From Acidobacterium sp. (GTDB lineage Bacteria; Acidobacteriota; Terriglobia; Terriglobales; Acidobacteriaceae): 12,089 bases of DNA. A program made the translations under genes and the position numbers. Location of the stretch: the NCBI GenBank assembly GCA_003152595.1, contig PMAM01000163.1, positions 410-12,498 of the forward strand, in the 5' to 3' direction. This document shows, piece after piece, positions 1 through 6,863 of the stretch (position 1 is its first letter; each line of letters starts with the position of its first letter). The notes beneath the pieces are model-generated. The model had not been told where the DNA came from, did not search any database, and saw nothing but the letters and a program-made list of their open reading frames with translations.

Positions 1-1316
1 CGGCCTTCAAAGTTGCGGTTGCTCGTCGATGCGCACCGCTCGCCCGGCTGCAGAATGTCAGGATTCATGCCCAGGCACATCGAGCAGCCCGGCTCGCGCC
101 ACTCAAATCCCGCCTCTTTGAAGATCGCGTCCAGGTTTTCCTTCTCCGCCTGCGCCTTCACCAGCTGCGACCCCGGGACCACCATCGCCCGCACATTCTT
201 GTGCACATGATGGCCAGCCACAACCTTCGCCGCCGACCGCAGATCCTCGATGCGCGAGTTCGTACACGAGCCGATAAACACGCGGTCCACCGCGATCTCC
301 TCCATTGGAGTCCCGGGTTTCAGATCCATGTACTCCAAAGCTCGCGTAAACGCCCTCCGATTCGCCTCGTTCGGCTCCGCCGCAGGATCTGGCACAGCGG
401 CCGTTACAGATACCACCATGCCGGGATTCGTTCCCCACGTCACGAACGGCTCGATCTCGACGGCAGGTATCACCAGCTCGCGGTCAAACTTCGCGCCGGG
501 ATCGGTGGCCAGCTTTCGCCACTCGGCGACCGCCGTATCCCAAGCCGCACCCTGCGGAGCGAAGGGCCGGCCTTTGAGCCACGTGAACGTCGTCTCGTCC
601 GGCGCAATCATGCCCGCGCGTGCGCCGGCCTCGATGCTCATGTTGCAAATCGTCATCCGGCCTTCCATGCTTAGCGATCGAATTGCGGACCCGGCGTACT
701 CGATCACGTAGCCGGTCGCGCCGTCGGTCCCGATCCGCCCAATGATCCCGAGCACGATGTCCTTCGCGCCCACGCCCTCGGAGAGCTCGCCCTCGATTGA
801 GATGCGGAAGGTCTTCGGCTTCGACTGCGGCAGGCACTGCGTAGCCAGCACATGTTCCACCTCCGACGTGCCGATGCCGAACGCCAGCGCGCCCAGCGCT
901 CCGTGCGTCGATGTGTGCGAATCACCGCAGACGATCGTCATCCCTGGCTTGGTCAGCCCCAGCTCCGGCCCGATCACGTGCACGATCCCCTGGCGCGGCG
1001 ATTGCACATCGTACAGTTCGATCCCAAACTCGGCGCAGTTATTCCGCAGCGCTTCAATCTGCTTCGCCGCAATGGGATCCTCGATCACCAGCCGATTCGC
1101 CGTCGTCGGCACGTTATGATCCACGGTCGCGATCGAGCGGTCCGGCCGGCGGACCTTGCGTCCCGCCAGCCGCAACCCATCGAAAGCCTGCGGCGAGGTC
1201 ACCTCGTGGATCAAATGCAGATCGATGTAGAGCAGCGTCGGCTCCCCCTGCGGCTCCGCAACAATGTGCGTTTCCCAAACTTTCTCGAATAATGTCTTCG
1301 GATTTCCAGCCATCAT
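1..1316 (-). CDS. leuC: 3-isopropylmalate dehydratase large subunit, partial (C-terminus cut by window edge)
   Basis: Large subunit of isopropylmalate isomerase, which with LeuD interconverts 2- and 3-isopropylmalate in leucine synthesis in the cytoplasm. About 438 codons are visible; the family is about 465-475 residues, so roughly 30 are missing. The three cysteines that hold the 4Fe-4S cluster are visible: Cys351 in GSCTNSR, and Cys411 and Cys414 in PGCSMCLGMN. Other aconitase-family motifs are VDHNVPTT and GDSHTSTHGALG. Two in-frame ATG codons stand side by side (ending at 1316 and 1313). A weak GAG-type ribosome site fits the first, giving MMAGNPKTLF. It begins 27 bases after the leuB stop, so the two are surely cotranscribed. 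LeuD presumably follows beyond the window. The catalytic cysteines and context exclude ordinary aconitase. Confidence 0.96.
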   Translation of the reverse strand, partial: MMAGNPKTLFEKVWETHIVAEPQGEPTLLYIDLHLIHEVTSPQAFDGLRLAGRKVRRPDRSIATVDHNVPTTANRLVIEDPIAAKQIEALRNNCAEFGIELYDVQSPRQGIVHVIGPELGLTKPGMTIVCGDSHTSTHGALGALAFGIGTSEVEHVLATQCLPQSKPKTFRISIEGELSEGVGAKDIVLGIIGRIGTDGATGYVIEYAGSAIRSLSMEGRMTICNMSIEAGARAGMIAPDETTFTWLKGRPFAPQGAAWDTAVAEWRKLATDPGAKFDRELVIPAVEIEPFVTWGTNPGMVVSVTAAVPDPAAEPNEANRRAFTRALEYMDLKPGTPMEEIAVDRVFIGSCTNSRIEDLRSAAKVVAGHHVHKNVRAMVVPGSQLVKAQAEKENLDAIFKEAGFEWREPGCSMCLGMNPDILQPGERCASTSNRNFEG

Positions 1317-1343
1317 GATTTCTCGCTCAGTTTTCCCGCAAAC

Positions 1344-2450
1344 TCATCGCGCTGAAGCCCCGCTCGCCCGCGCTCCGACCAGAACCTCGCGCACTTTGCT
1401 GCCGATCTCGGATGTCGACGATATCTTCGCAGCCTTGTCGCCGCGTACAAGGTCCGCCGTCCGGTAGCCGTCAGCCACCACCTGTTTCACCGCCGCCTCA
1501 ATCGCCGCAGCCTCTTCTTCGAGCCCCGCTGAATATCGCAGCAGCATTGCCGCCGTCAGGATCGCGCCCAGCGGATTCGCAATGCCTTTGCCCGCGATGT
1601 CCGGAGCCGATCCGTGCACCGGCTCGTACAGATTCACCTTGCCGCCGATCGTCGCTGAAGGCAGCATGCCCAGCGAGCCGGTGATCACGCCCGCCTCGTC
1701 CGACAGGATGTCGCCAAACAAATTCTCGGTGAGGACGACATCGTAGTTCCGCGGCTGGTTCATGATGTGCATCGCCATCGCGTCCACATACTGATGTTCG
1801 AGCGCGATGGCGGGATACTCTTTGGCCACTTCGGTCACGGTCGCGCGCCACAGCTGCGAAACTTCGAGCACGTTCGCCTTGTCGACCGACGTCACCTTCT
1901 TCCGGCGCTTCGACGCCAGATCGAATGCGACCCGTGTCACACGGACGACTTCGTCGCGCGTGTAGCGCATGGTGTTCCACGCTGCATTCACGCGTTTGTC
2001 CCACTCGCGCGGCGCGCCAAAATAGAGCCCGCCCAGCAGCTCGCGGACAAACAAGATATCCGCGCCCACCACGATCTCCGGCCTCAGCGGCGAATTCTGG
2101 CTGAGTCCCGGCCACGCAAACGAGGGCCGCAGGTTTGCAAACCCGCCCAGCTCCGCGCGAATCTTCAGCAGGCCCGCTTCCGGGCGCTGACTCGGCGGCA
2201 GTGCGTTGAATTCGTTACCGCCCACAGCGCCCAGCAGCACCGCATCGCTGTCCAGCGCGGCCTTGAGGGTCGAGTCTGGCAACGGTGAACCGTGCGCGTT
2301 GATCGCGACGCCCCCAATCAATTCTTCCTGAAACGCAAAGTCATAGCCGCCCAGCTCCGCCACGGACTGCAGCACACGAACCGCCTCGCCGGTCACTTCC
2401 GGGCCGATGCCGTCGCCGGCCACAATCAGAATCTTCAGCTTCTTCGTCAT
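1344..2450 (-). CDS. leuB: 3-isopropylmalate dehydrogenase
   Basis: Cytoplasmic NAD-dependent oxidative decarboxylation of 3-isopropylmalate to 2-ketoisocaproate, the third step of leucine synthesis. The protein is 368 residues, a normal full length. The N-terminus KILIVAGDGIGPEV (6-19) is typical. Substrate-binding arginines lie in KIRAELGGFANLRP (Arg98, Arg108) and VREL (Arg136). Lys191 sits in TSVDKANVLE. The metal-binding aspartates are Asp223 (YVDAMAM), Asp247 and Asp251 inside the family signature NLFGDILSDEAG (243-254). The cofactor-binding loop is EPVHGSAPDIAGKGIANP (276-293). The ATG start at 2450 has an AGAGGGCG ribosome site close upstream. It is the second gene of the leu operon, 107 bases after the leuA stop. 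The LeuB reading is preferred over isocitrate or tartrate dehydrogenase because of these motifs and the neighbours. Confidence 0.97.
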   Translation of the reverse strand: MTKKLKILIVAGDGIGPEVTGEAVRVLQSVAELGGYDFAFQEELIGGVAINAHGSPLPDSTLKAALDSDAVLLGAVGGNEFNALPPSQRPEAGLLKIRAELGGFANLRPSFAWPGLSQNSPLRPEIVVGADILFVRELLGGLYFGAPREWDKRVNAAWNTMRYTRDEVVRVTRVAFDLASKRRKKVTSVDKANVLEVSQLWRATVTEVAKEYPAIALEHQYVDAMAMHIMNQPRNYDVVLTENLFGDILSDEAGVITGSLGMLPSATIGGKVNLYEPVHGSAPDIAGKGIANPLGAILTAAMLLRYSAGLEEEAAAIEAAVKQVVADGYRTADLVRGDKAAKISSTSEIGSKVREVLVGARASGASAR

Positions 2451-2557
2451 CGCCCTCTTCTTTGAGAAGTGTTCCCTCTCGGCCGCAATCTGCGCCCGCT
2501 AACTCGCTAACCCGGTCTTTCGCTGACCGCTTCTTAGCTGACCACTACTGGCTGTCC
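2451..2557 (-). repeat. leuA-leuB spacer with degenerate short repeats and a small hairpin
   Basis: The 107-base spacer carries, read on the minus strand, related short units in a row: GGTCAGCTAAG, GGTCAGCGAAAG, GGTTAGCGA and GTTAGCGG. One pair forms a 5-bp stem, CGGTC/GACCG, with a 7-base loop (2513-2529). The unit similarity is seen directly. Whether it is an intergenic repeat family, or decay left after loss of the 3' end of leuA, is inference. No ORF of note lies here. Confidence 0.4.
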
Positions 2558-3751
2558 TCAGTTCACCGCCGGCTCGGTCGAGATCAGATCCTCGTGACGC
2601 TGATGATGCGCCACCAGATTGATCAGGTCCTGGTCATAGATCGCCTTCTTGCGATCGGCCAGTTCGGTGAAGGCTCGATATGCAATATCGAGATCCTCCG
2701 CCGAGAGCCGATACCCCAGCTCCTGCAGTCGTGAGCGCAGCGCCGTTCGCCCGGAGTGTTTGCCCAGCACCATGCGATTCGCCGGGACGCCGACCGACAC
2801 CGGCGTCATAATCTCGTAAGTCAGCGGATTCGAAAGCACTCCGTGCTGATGAATCCCCGCTTCGTGCGCGAACGCATTCGCGCCGACGACCGCCTTGTTC
2901 GGCGCCGCGCCAAAGCTGATCGTTCTGGCCAGCTGCTGGCTCACCGGATAAAGCTTCTCAAGTTTCAGATTGTTCTCGTACGGGAAGACATCGGCTCGCA
3001 CCCGAATCGCTGCGGCGATCTCCTCAAGCGCCGCGTTGCCCGCACGCTCGCCGATTCCGTTGATGGTGCACTCCACCTGCCGCGCACCGGCGCGAATGGC
3101 CGCCAGCGTATTCGCAACGGCGAGGCCCAGATCGTCGTGGCAATGCGTCGACAGAATCACCCGCTCTGCGCCCGGCACTTTTTCGAGGATGTTACGGAAC
3201 ATTCCGGCATAATCTTCCGGCGTCGCGTAACCCACCGTGTCCGGCAGATTGATGGTCGTTGCGCCGGCACTGATCGCCGCCCCGACGAATTGGCAGAGAA
3301 ACTCGGGGTCCGTGCGCGTCGAATCTTCCGGTGAAAACTCCACGTCGTCGACGTAGCTCTTTGCCAGCGCCACCATCTTCGCGGCTTGCTCCAGCGCCTC
3401 GCTGCGGCTCATCTTCAACTTGTACTGCAGGTGGATATCCGAGCTCGCCAGGAACACGTGAATGCGCGGCCGCGCTGCCTTTTCCACCGCCTTCGCTGCG
3501 CGCTCGATATCTTCGTGCCGCGCGCGGGCCAGCGAGGCAATCTTCGGCCCGCGCACTTCCTGCGCGACTGCCGAGATCGCGGCAAAATCGCCGTCGGACG
3601 CGATCGCGAACCCCGCTTCGAGTATGTCGACTCCGAGATCCGCCAGCGAATTGGCCAGCGCCAGCTTCTCGTGATGCGTCATGCTGCAACCCGGTGACTG
3701 TTCACCGTCGCGCAGCGTTGTGTCGAAGAAATAAATCCGATCCTGGGGCAT
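2558..3751 (-). CDS. leuA: 2-isopropylmalate synthase lacking the C-terminal regulatory domain
   Basis: First committed step of leucine synthesis: condenses acetyl-CoA with 2-ketoisovalerate to 2-isopropylmalate in the cytoplasm. From the ATG at 3751 the protein is 397 residues. The TIM-barrel catalytic motifs are complete: DTTLRDGEQ (10-18, metal-binding Asp10), THCHDD (202-207, metal-binding histidines), NGIGERAGN (231-239) and HEAGIHQHG (296-304). Typical bacterial LeuA is about 500-550 residues; this one ends shortly after IYDQDL, exactly where the leucine-binding dimer domain normally starts, so allosteric feedback inhibition is probably absent. The start is set by a GGAGAG site nine bases upstream. 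The frame stays open for 43 further codons to an ATG at 3880, but that extension looks noncoding. Context with leuB and leuC favours LeuA over homocitrate or citramalate synthase, which can be similarly short. Confidence 0.93.
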   Translation of the reverse strand: MPQDRIYFFDTTLRDGEQSPGCSMTHHEKLALANSLADLGVDILEAGFAIASDGDFAAISAVAQEVRGPKIASLARARHEDIERAAKAVEKAARPRIHVFLASSDIHLQYKLKMSRSEALEQAAKMVALAKSYVDDVEFSPEDSTRTDPEFLCQFVGAAISAGATTINLPDTVGYATPEDYAGMFRNILEKVPGAERVILSTHCHDDLGLAVANTLAAIRAGARQVECTINGIGERAGNAALEEIAAAIRVRADVFPYENNLKLEKLYPVSQQLARTISFGAAPNKAVVGANAFAHEAGIHQHGVLSNPLTYEIMTPVSVGVPANRMVLGKHSGRTALRSRLQELGYRLSAEDLDIAYRAFTELADRKKAIYDQDLINLVAHHQRHEDLISTEPAVN

Positions 3752-3760
3752 ACAGTGACT

Positions 3761-3766
3761 CTCTCC
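3761..3766 (-). promoter_or_regulatory. Ribosome binding site that sets the leuA start
   Basis: GGAGAG on the minus strand, nine bases before the ATG at 3751. This supports the 397-residue LeuA rather than the longer in-frame reading from 3880. Its first G is also the last base of the strong leader hairpin. Confidence 0.75.
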
Positions 3767-3804
3767 GCTGAATCCGTGCGCCCCGTGGGCGCACGGATTC
3801 AGCG
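3766..3804 (-). promoter_or_regulatory. Perfect 18-bp hairpin in the leuA leader, ending on the ribosome binding site
   Basis: The arms at 3766-3783 and 3787-3804 are perfect inverted repeats (plus-strand left arm CGCTGAATCCGTGCGCCC) around a 3-base loop. In the leuA transcript the stem would be very stable, with its 3' end merging into the GGAGAG ribosome site. There is no U-run after it, so it is not a standard intrinsic terminator. Possible roles are control of translation initiation, protection of the mRNA 5' end, or a protein-binding dyad in DNA. The pairing is seen; the role is inferred. Confidence 0.6.
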
Positions 3805-3925
3805 TCAATCCTGCTCCGTATGCATTCAGTTTGGCAAAGGGGTCACCATAAAGCAAATTTGTAATTCTTTGCATTTGCATAAATATGATTCATAATGAAT
3901 CCGAACCTGCGCCCCGCGCCTCTCC
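3805..3925. promoter_or_regulatory. Divergent leuA / lysR promoter region with AT-rich palindromes
   Basis: About 120 bases between the leuA hairpin and the lysR start, with a marked AT-rich core (about 3848-3900) in an otherwise GC-rich window. It holds the palindromes TATGATTCATA (3884-3894) and ATTCATAATGAAT (3888-3900), plus GCAAAT (3853-3858) inverted against ATTTGC (3873-3878). Divergent LysR regulators usually bind such dyads next to their own promoter. No convincing -35/-10 pair could be fixed for either direction. Confidence 0.5.
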
Positions 3926-4876
3926 ATGGACCTTTACCAGCTTGAGACCTTCCTCGCTGTCGCCGAAGAAAAGGGCTTCTCCCGCGCTGCGGCCCGCATG
4001 CGGCGCACCCAGCCTGCCATCAGCCATGCCATTCGCAAACTCGAAGAAGAAATCGGAGAACCACTCTTTGAGCGCTCCTCACGCGACGGCACGCTCACCG
4101 CTTCCGGCAAACTCCTGCGCGGCTATGCCGAGCGCCTTCTGCGCCTGCGCGGCGAAACCATCACCGCTCTGGAAGAGCTGCGCTCTCTGGAGCGCGGCCG
4201 GCTCACCATCGCCGCCAACGAATACACCTGCCTGTGGCTCCTGCCCGTGCTCGATGCGTTCCGTGCCGAATACCCGCAGATCGGCGTCACCGTGCAGCGA
4301 TCGCTGGCCAGCCAGATCCCCGACCAGATTCTCGAACGCGCCGCCGAGTTCGGCATTCTCTCTTTTCGTCCAGACGACGCACGCCTTCACGCAATCGCGG
4401 TTTATACCGACTCAGTCGCATTTGTGGTCGATCCGAAGCATCCTCTCGCGCGGCGGAAACAGGTCTCGATACGTGAGCTGGGTACGGAGAATTTCATCGC
4501 TCACACAGTTGCCTCGCCCCTGCGCCAGCGCGTGATCGAGACCTTCGCCCGCAATCAGACTCCCCTCCACATGGGGGTTGAACTTCCCAGCCTCGAAGCC
4601 ATCAAGCGCTTCGTCGCCCGCGGCAATGGCGTCGCGCTGGTCCCCGGCCTTACCGTTCAGCCGGAGCTGGCCCGCGGGGAACTCGTGCAGGTCGCGGTCC
4701 CGGAGCTGAGAATCGCCCGCCGCCTCTGGCTGGTTCATCGCCAGCGAGCCACGCCCTCACATGCCGGCGCCGCCTTTCTTGAAATCGTAAGAGCGTTTGC
4801 CGCACACCGCGGCCATCCTTTCGCATTTCGCACAGAGCAGCCTCCCATCCGGAGCCATCGTGCGTCCAAGCATTAA
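3926..4876 (+). CDS. LysR-type transcriptional regulator, divergent from leuA
   Basis: A 316-residue DNA-binding regulator, normal in length for the family. The N-terminal winged helix-turn-helix occupies about residues 1-60, with the recognition segment around FSRAAARMRRTQPAISHAIRKLE (18-40) and the wing GEPLFERSSRDGTLTASG (44-61). The rest (about 90-295) is the periplasmic-binding-like effector domain, beginning RGRLTIAANEY. The last 20 residues or so, rich in His, Arg and Pro, extend past the usual end. The start MDLYQLETFLAV is canonical, though no clear ribosome site precedes it, so weak or near-leaderless translation is possible. It is transcribed away from leuA across an AT-rich spacer, the standard layout for a LysR protein that controls its divergent neighbour and itself. 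The effector is unknown; an isopropylmalate-pathway intermediate is a guess. In enterobacteria the LysR-type LeuO also neighbours leuABCD, but I do not claim orthology. Confidence 0.93.
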   Translation: MDLYQLETFLAVAEEKGFSRAAARMRRTQPAISHAIRKLEEEIGEPLFERSSRDGTLTASGKLLRGYAERLLRLRGETITALEELRSLERGRLTIAANEYTCLWLLPVLDAFRAEYPQIGVTVQRSLASQIPDQILERAAEFGILSFRPDDARLHAIAVYTDSVAFVVDPKHPLARRKQVSIRELGTENFIAHTVASPLRQRVIETFARNQTPLHMGVELPSLEAIKRFVARGNGVALVPGLTVQPELARGELVQVAVPELRIARRLWLVHRQRATPSHAGAAFLEIVRAFAAHRGHPFAFRTEQPPIRSHRASKH

Positions 4877-4914
4877 CGCGCCTGGCAGGACTGTGGAAAC
4901 TCCCCTTCGGCAGG

Positions 4915-4920
4915 TACAAT
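4915..4920 (+). promoter_or_regulatory. Possible -10 element upstream of the beta-barrel gene
   Basis: TACAAT matches the sigma-70 -10 consensus at five of six positions and lies about 115 bases before the ATG at 5036. No good -35 box is seen at 16-18 bases. A 7-bp inverted repeat, ACTGTGG (4890-4896) and CCACAGT (4937-4943), brackets it and could be an operator. Both are weak calls. Confidence 0.25.
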
Positions 4921-5035
4921 GACCGGGTGGATATTCCCACAGTGTTTGCTCTTTCCAGGAGCCTGAGCTTCTGAGGCGCTGCTGGTGCGCTGCGCCAAAA
5001 TTCCCGAAGGGTGTTGTGAAGAGGTTGACCGACGA

Positions 5036-5638
5036 ATGAAGAAATCGCAGTTTGTGTTTTTGTTGTCCCTCCTGCTGGCGGTGCCCGCCTTCGCGCAGGA
5101 AAGCCGTCAGGACATCAGCGCCAGCGGCTCCATGATCAACGCGCCGTTCGCCTCCGGCGACGCCGTTCAGTTGCACGCCACTCCCGGCTACGGCGCCCTC
5201 GTCAGCTACCGGTTTGATCTGTCGCCGCACAGCGCTTTGGAACTCAACTACCAGTACAACCAGAATGTCCAGCGCTTCTGCTGCTCGTTCGGTTCGTACA
5301 ATATTCATGACCGTTTTCAGGAGTTTTCCGCCGGCTACGTCTACACCTTCAACTTCCGCAACTGGAATCCCTTTATCGAAGCCGGCCCCGGGGGCTTCAT
5401 GTTCTCGCCCATTGACGACGCCAAGACCAACACATTCAACGTGAGCCGCAGCACGAATATCGGATTGATGTATGGCGCCGGCTTCGCCTATGAAATCAGT
5501 CCCAGCTTCGATATCCGCGCCGAATACCGGGGCCTGGTCATGAAGACCCCGACCTTCAACTATCCCGGCGATGCCTTCCGCACCAACGTCTACTACAACA
5601 TTTACGATCCGGTCGTCGGCATCGCGTACCACTTTTAG
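5036..5638 (+). CDS. Small outer-membrane beta-barrel protein
   Basis: A 200-residue predicted outer-membrane protein of the OmpA/Omp_b-brl type. It has a clear Sec signal peptide, MKKSQFVFLLSLLLAVPAFA, with cleavage expected before Gln21. The mature part alternates polar and aromatic residues in strand-like segments (for example GALVSYRFDL, ALELNYQYN, FSAGYVYTF, GLMYGAGFAYEI, DIRAEYRGL). It ends in the aromatic strand DPVVGIAYHF, whose C-terminal Phe fits the signal read by the BAM assembly machine. A Cys-Cys pair (82-83) falls in a likely surface loop. The ATG at 5036 is chosen over a GTG at 4985 because it begins the signal peptide and has AGAGG (5020-5024) upstream. Function beyond barrel formation (adhesion, porin or structural role) cannot be read. 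Confidence 0.85.
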   Translation: MKKSQFVFLLSLLLAVPAFAQESRQDISASGSMINAPFASGDAVQLHATPGYGALVSYRFDLSPHSALELNYQYNQNVQRFCCSFGSYNIHDRFQEFSAGYVYTFNFRNWNPFIEAGPGGFMFSPIDDAKTNTFNVSRSTNIGLMYGAGFAYEISPSFDIRAEYRGLVMKTPTFNYPGDAFRTNVYYNIYDPVVGIAYHF

Positions 5639-5682
5639 AGGGCGAACGCGGCCGGGGAAACACCGCCCGGGATGAGCCACGT

Positions 5683-5733
5683 GAATACAGGCATGGCTAT
5701 GATCCCGTGGTCGGCGTCGCGCATGGTTTCCGC
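5683..5733 (+). pseudogene. Possible remnant of a duplicated beta-barrel C-terminus
   Basis: Forty-five bases after the stop of the beta-barrel gene, one plus frame reads EYRHGYDPVVGVAHGFR (5683-5733). The core YDPVVGVA nearly repeats the barrel's own last strand, YDPVVGIAYHF, and the DNA is clearly similar too (GATCCCGTGGTCGGCGTCGC against GATCCGGTCGTCGGCATCGC). There is no start, ribosome site or stop suited to an independent gene. It looks like the tail of a lost tandem copy or a small local duplication. The frame stays open to a TGA just before the next gene. Confidence 0.4.
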
Positions 5734-5794
5734 GTTCGGCTCAAGCCACAGCATGGGCATCCGTGTTCGTTTCCGGGGACGCTGCACCATGCGC

Positions 5795-5799
5795 AGAGG
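5795..5799 (+). promoter_or_regulatory. Ribosome binding site that sets the SGNH hydrolase GTG start
   Basis: AGAGG five bases before the GTG at 5805. It favours that start over the upstream GTG at 5763, which has no comparable site. Confidence 0.55.
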
Positions 5800-5804
5800 T
5801 GATT

Positions 5805-6794
5805 GTGGACACTAAGACTTCAGGGCAGGCGTCTTCCGCTGTGCGCCAGGGGAAACGCCCGTGGCGCATCGTCGGCGTCGCGCTATGTCTGCTGGTTGCG
5901 CTCGCCGTGGGCACAGAAGCCACGCTCCGGCTGCTTCTGGGCCTGGGCGATCCGGTACTGATTGCACCTGACGCCGCGTGCTCCTATATCACGAAGCCCG
6001 ATCAGAAAATCTTCCGCTTCCTTGTTCACACCTATATCAACCACTATGGAATGCGCTCGGATGAGGTTTCGCGCGAGCCTTCGCCGGGCGCCGTACGTGT
6101 TCTTTTTGTAGGTGACTCGATCACTTATGGAACTACGCATGTCGACCAAAGCCGAATCTTCACACAGATTGTCGCCCGGGGCCTTCCGGCCGTTGTGCAT
6201 CGCCCCGTGGAAGTGCTGAATGCTTCGGCCAACGGATGGGCGCCGGACAATGAGTGGTCCTGGGTTCGGTCGCGTGGCATCTTGCAGTCGAATTTCGTTC
6301 TGTTGGTGCTGAACGACGGCGACCTGACCGAACCGCGGGCGACGATCGATCAGGTGGGCGACGGTCTGCCGCAGAAGCGGCCCGCCACGGCGATCGGCGA
6401 GTTCTACACGCGCTTTCTGGCGCCGCGCATCTTCCATATCGCCCGTCGCTCCGATCCCGGCGATACGGTGGCGACCAACGACGCGGCGATGCGAGCAAAC
6501 CTTGAAGATCTGAGCCGCTTCCGCGCACTGGTGGCGAGCCAGAAGGGACGGATGGTTTTGGTCTTTTTGCCGTTTCGGAAAGATGTTCCGGCACTGAGCA
6601 CGCAACCCGAGAAGGTGCTGCACACCTGGGGGGATCAGAACCAGGTTCCGTTTCTTGATCTGACGTCAGCGATTAGCCGCTACTCGGTGAGCCAAATCTG
6701 CCTCTACGACCACACGCATTTCAACGCTGCGGGAAACCAGGTTATCGGGGAAGCAATCCTGAAACAGTGGCCCGAGTTGGGGCTCCGACCGTAA
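5805..6794 (+). CDS. Membrane-anchored SGNH/GDSL-family hydrolase
   Basis: A 329-residue protein with a short basic cytoplasmic tail, one hydrophobic helix (about 21-46, RIVGVALCLLVALAVGTEA) and a periplasmic SGNH-type domain. Block I is VLFVGDSITYGT with nucleophile Ser105 in GDS. A second block, NASANGWAP (139-147), offers the oxyanion glycine. LLVLNDGDL (166-174) offers Asn170. Block V is YDHTHFNAAGN (301-311) with the Asp302/His305 pair, so the catalytic set appears complete. Family members are esterases, lipases or acyl-carbohydrate (de)acetylases; an anchored periplasmic form fits trimming or acetylation of an envelope polysaccharide, but the substrate is not shown. The GTG start at 5805 is set by AGAGG; a GTG at 5763 would add 14 residues. 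It follows the barrel gene on the same strand after 166 bases. Confidence 0.82.
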   Translation: MDTKTSGQASSAVRQGKRPWRIVGVALCLLVALAVGTEATLRLLLGLGDPVLIAPDAACSYITKPDQKIFRFLVHTYINHYGMRSDEVSREPSPGAVRVLFVGDSITYGTTHVDQSRIFTQIVARGLPAVVHRPVEVLNASANGWAPDNEWSWVRSRGILQSNFVLLVLNDGDLTEPRATIDQVGDGLPQKRPATAIGEFYTRFLAPRIFHIARRSDPGDTVATNDAAMRANLEDLSRFRALVASQKGRMVLVFLPFRKDVPALSTQPEKVLHTWGDQNQVPFLDLTSAISRYSVSQICLYDHTHFNAAGNQVIGEAILKQWPELGLRP

Positions 6795-6863
6795 TTTCGG
6801 CTCACGACCGCTGCCAACAACACCCGTAACCAGTTTCCCTTAAATCGTGTGCGTTCCGGCCTT

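Noticed and set aside
201..711. Open frames of about 155 codons on the plus strand
   Set aside because: Antisense to leuC, whose iron-sulfur cysteines are all visible on the minus strand.
2513..2529. Hairpin after leuA as a transcription terminator
   Set aside because: The stem is only 5 bp with no T-run, and leuB follows closely in the same operon.
3752..3880. N-terminal extension of LeuA by 43 codons to an ATG at 3880
   Set aside because: It would run through the perfect hairpin and AT-rich promoter region, adds sequence unlike LeuA, and has no better ribosome site than the GGAGAG before 3751.
3843..3893. 16-codon frame MNHIYANAKNYKFALW in the leuA leader as an attenuation peptide
   Set aside because: Only one Leu codon, no ribosome site, and its start lies only about 32 bases from the lysR start; no leucine-codon run as in known leu leaders.
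4757..5680. A 307-codon open frame on the minus strand
   Set aside because: It runs antisense to the LysR end and the whole beta-barrel gene, which has a clear signal peptide and barrel pattern.
5883..6623. A 246-codon open frame on the minus strand
   Set aside because: Antisense to the SGNH hydrolase with its catalytic motifs; no features of its own.
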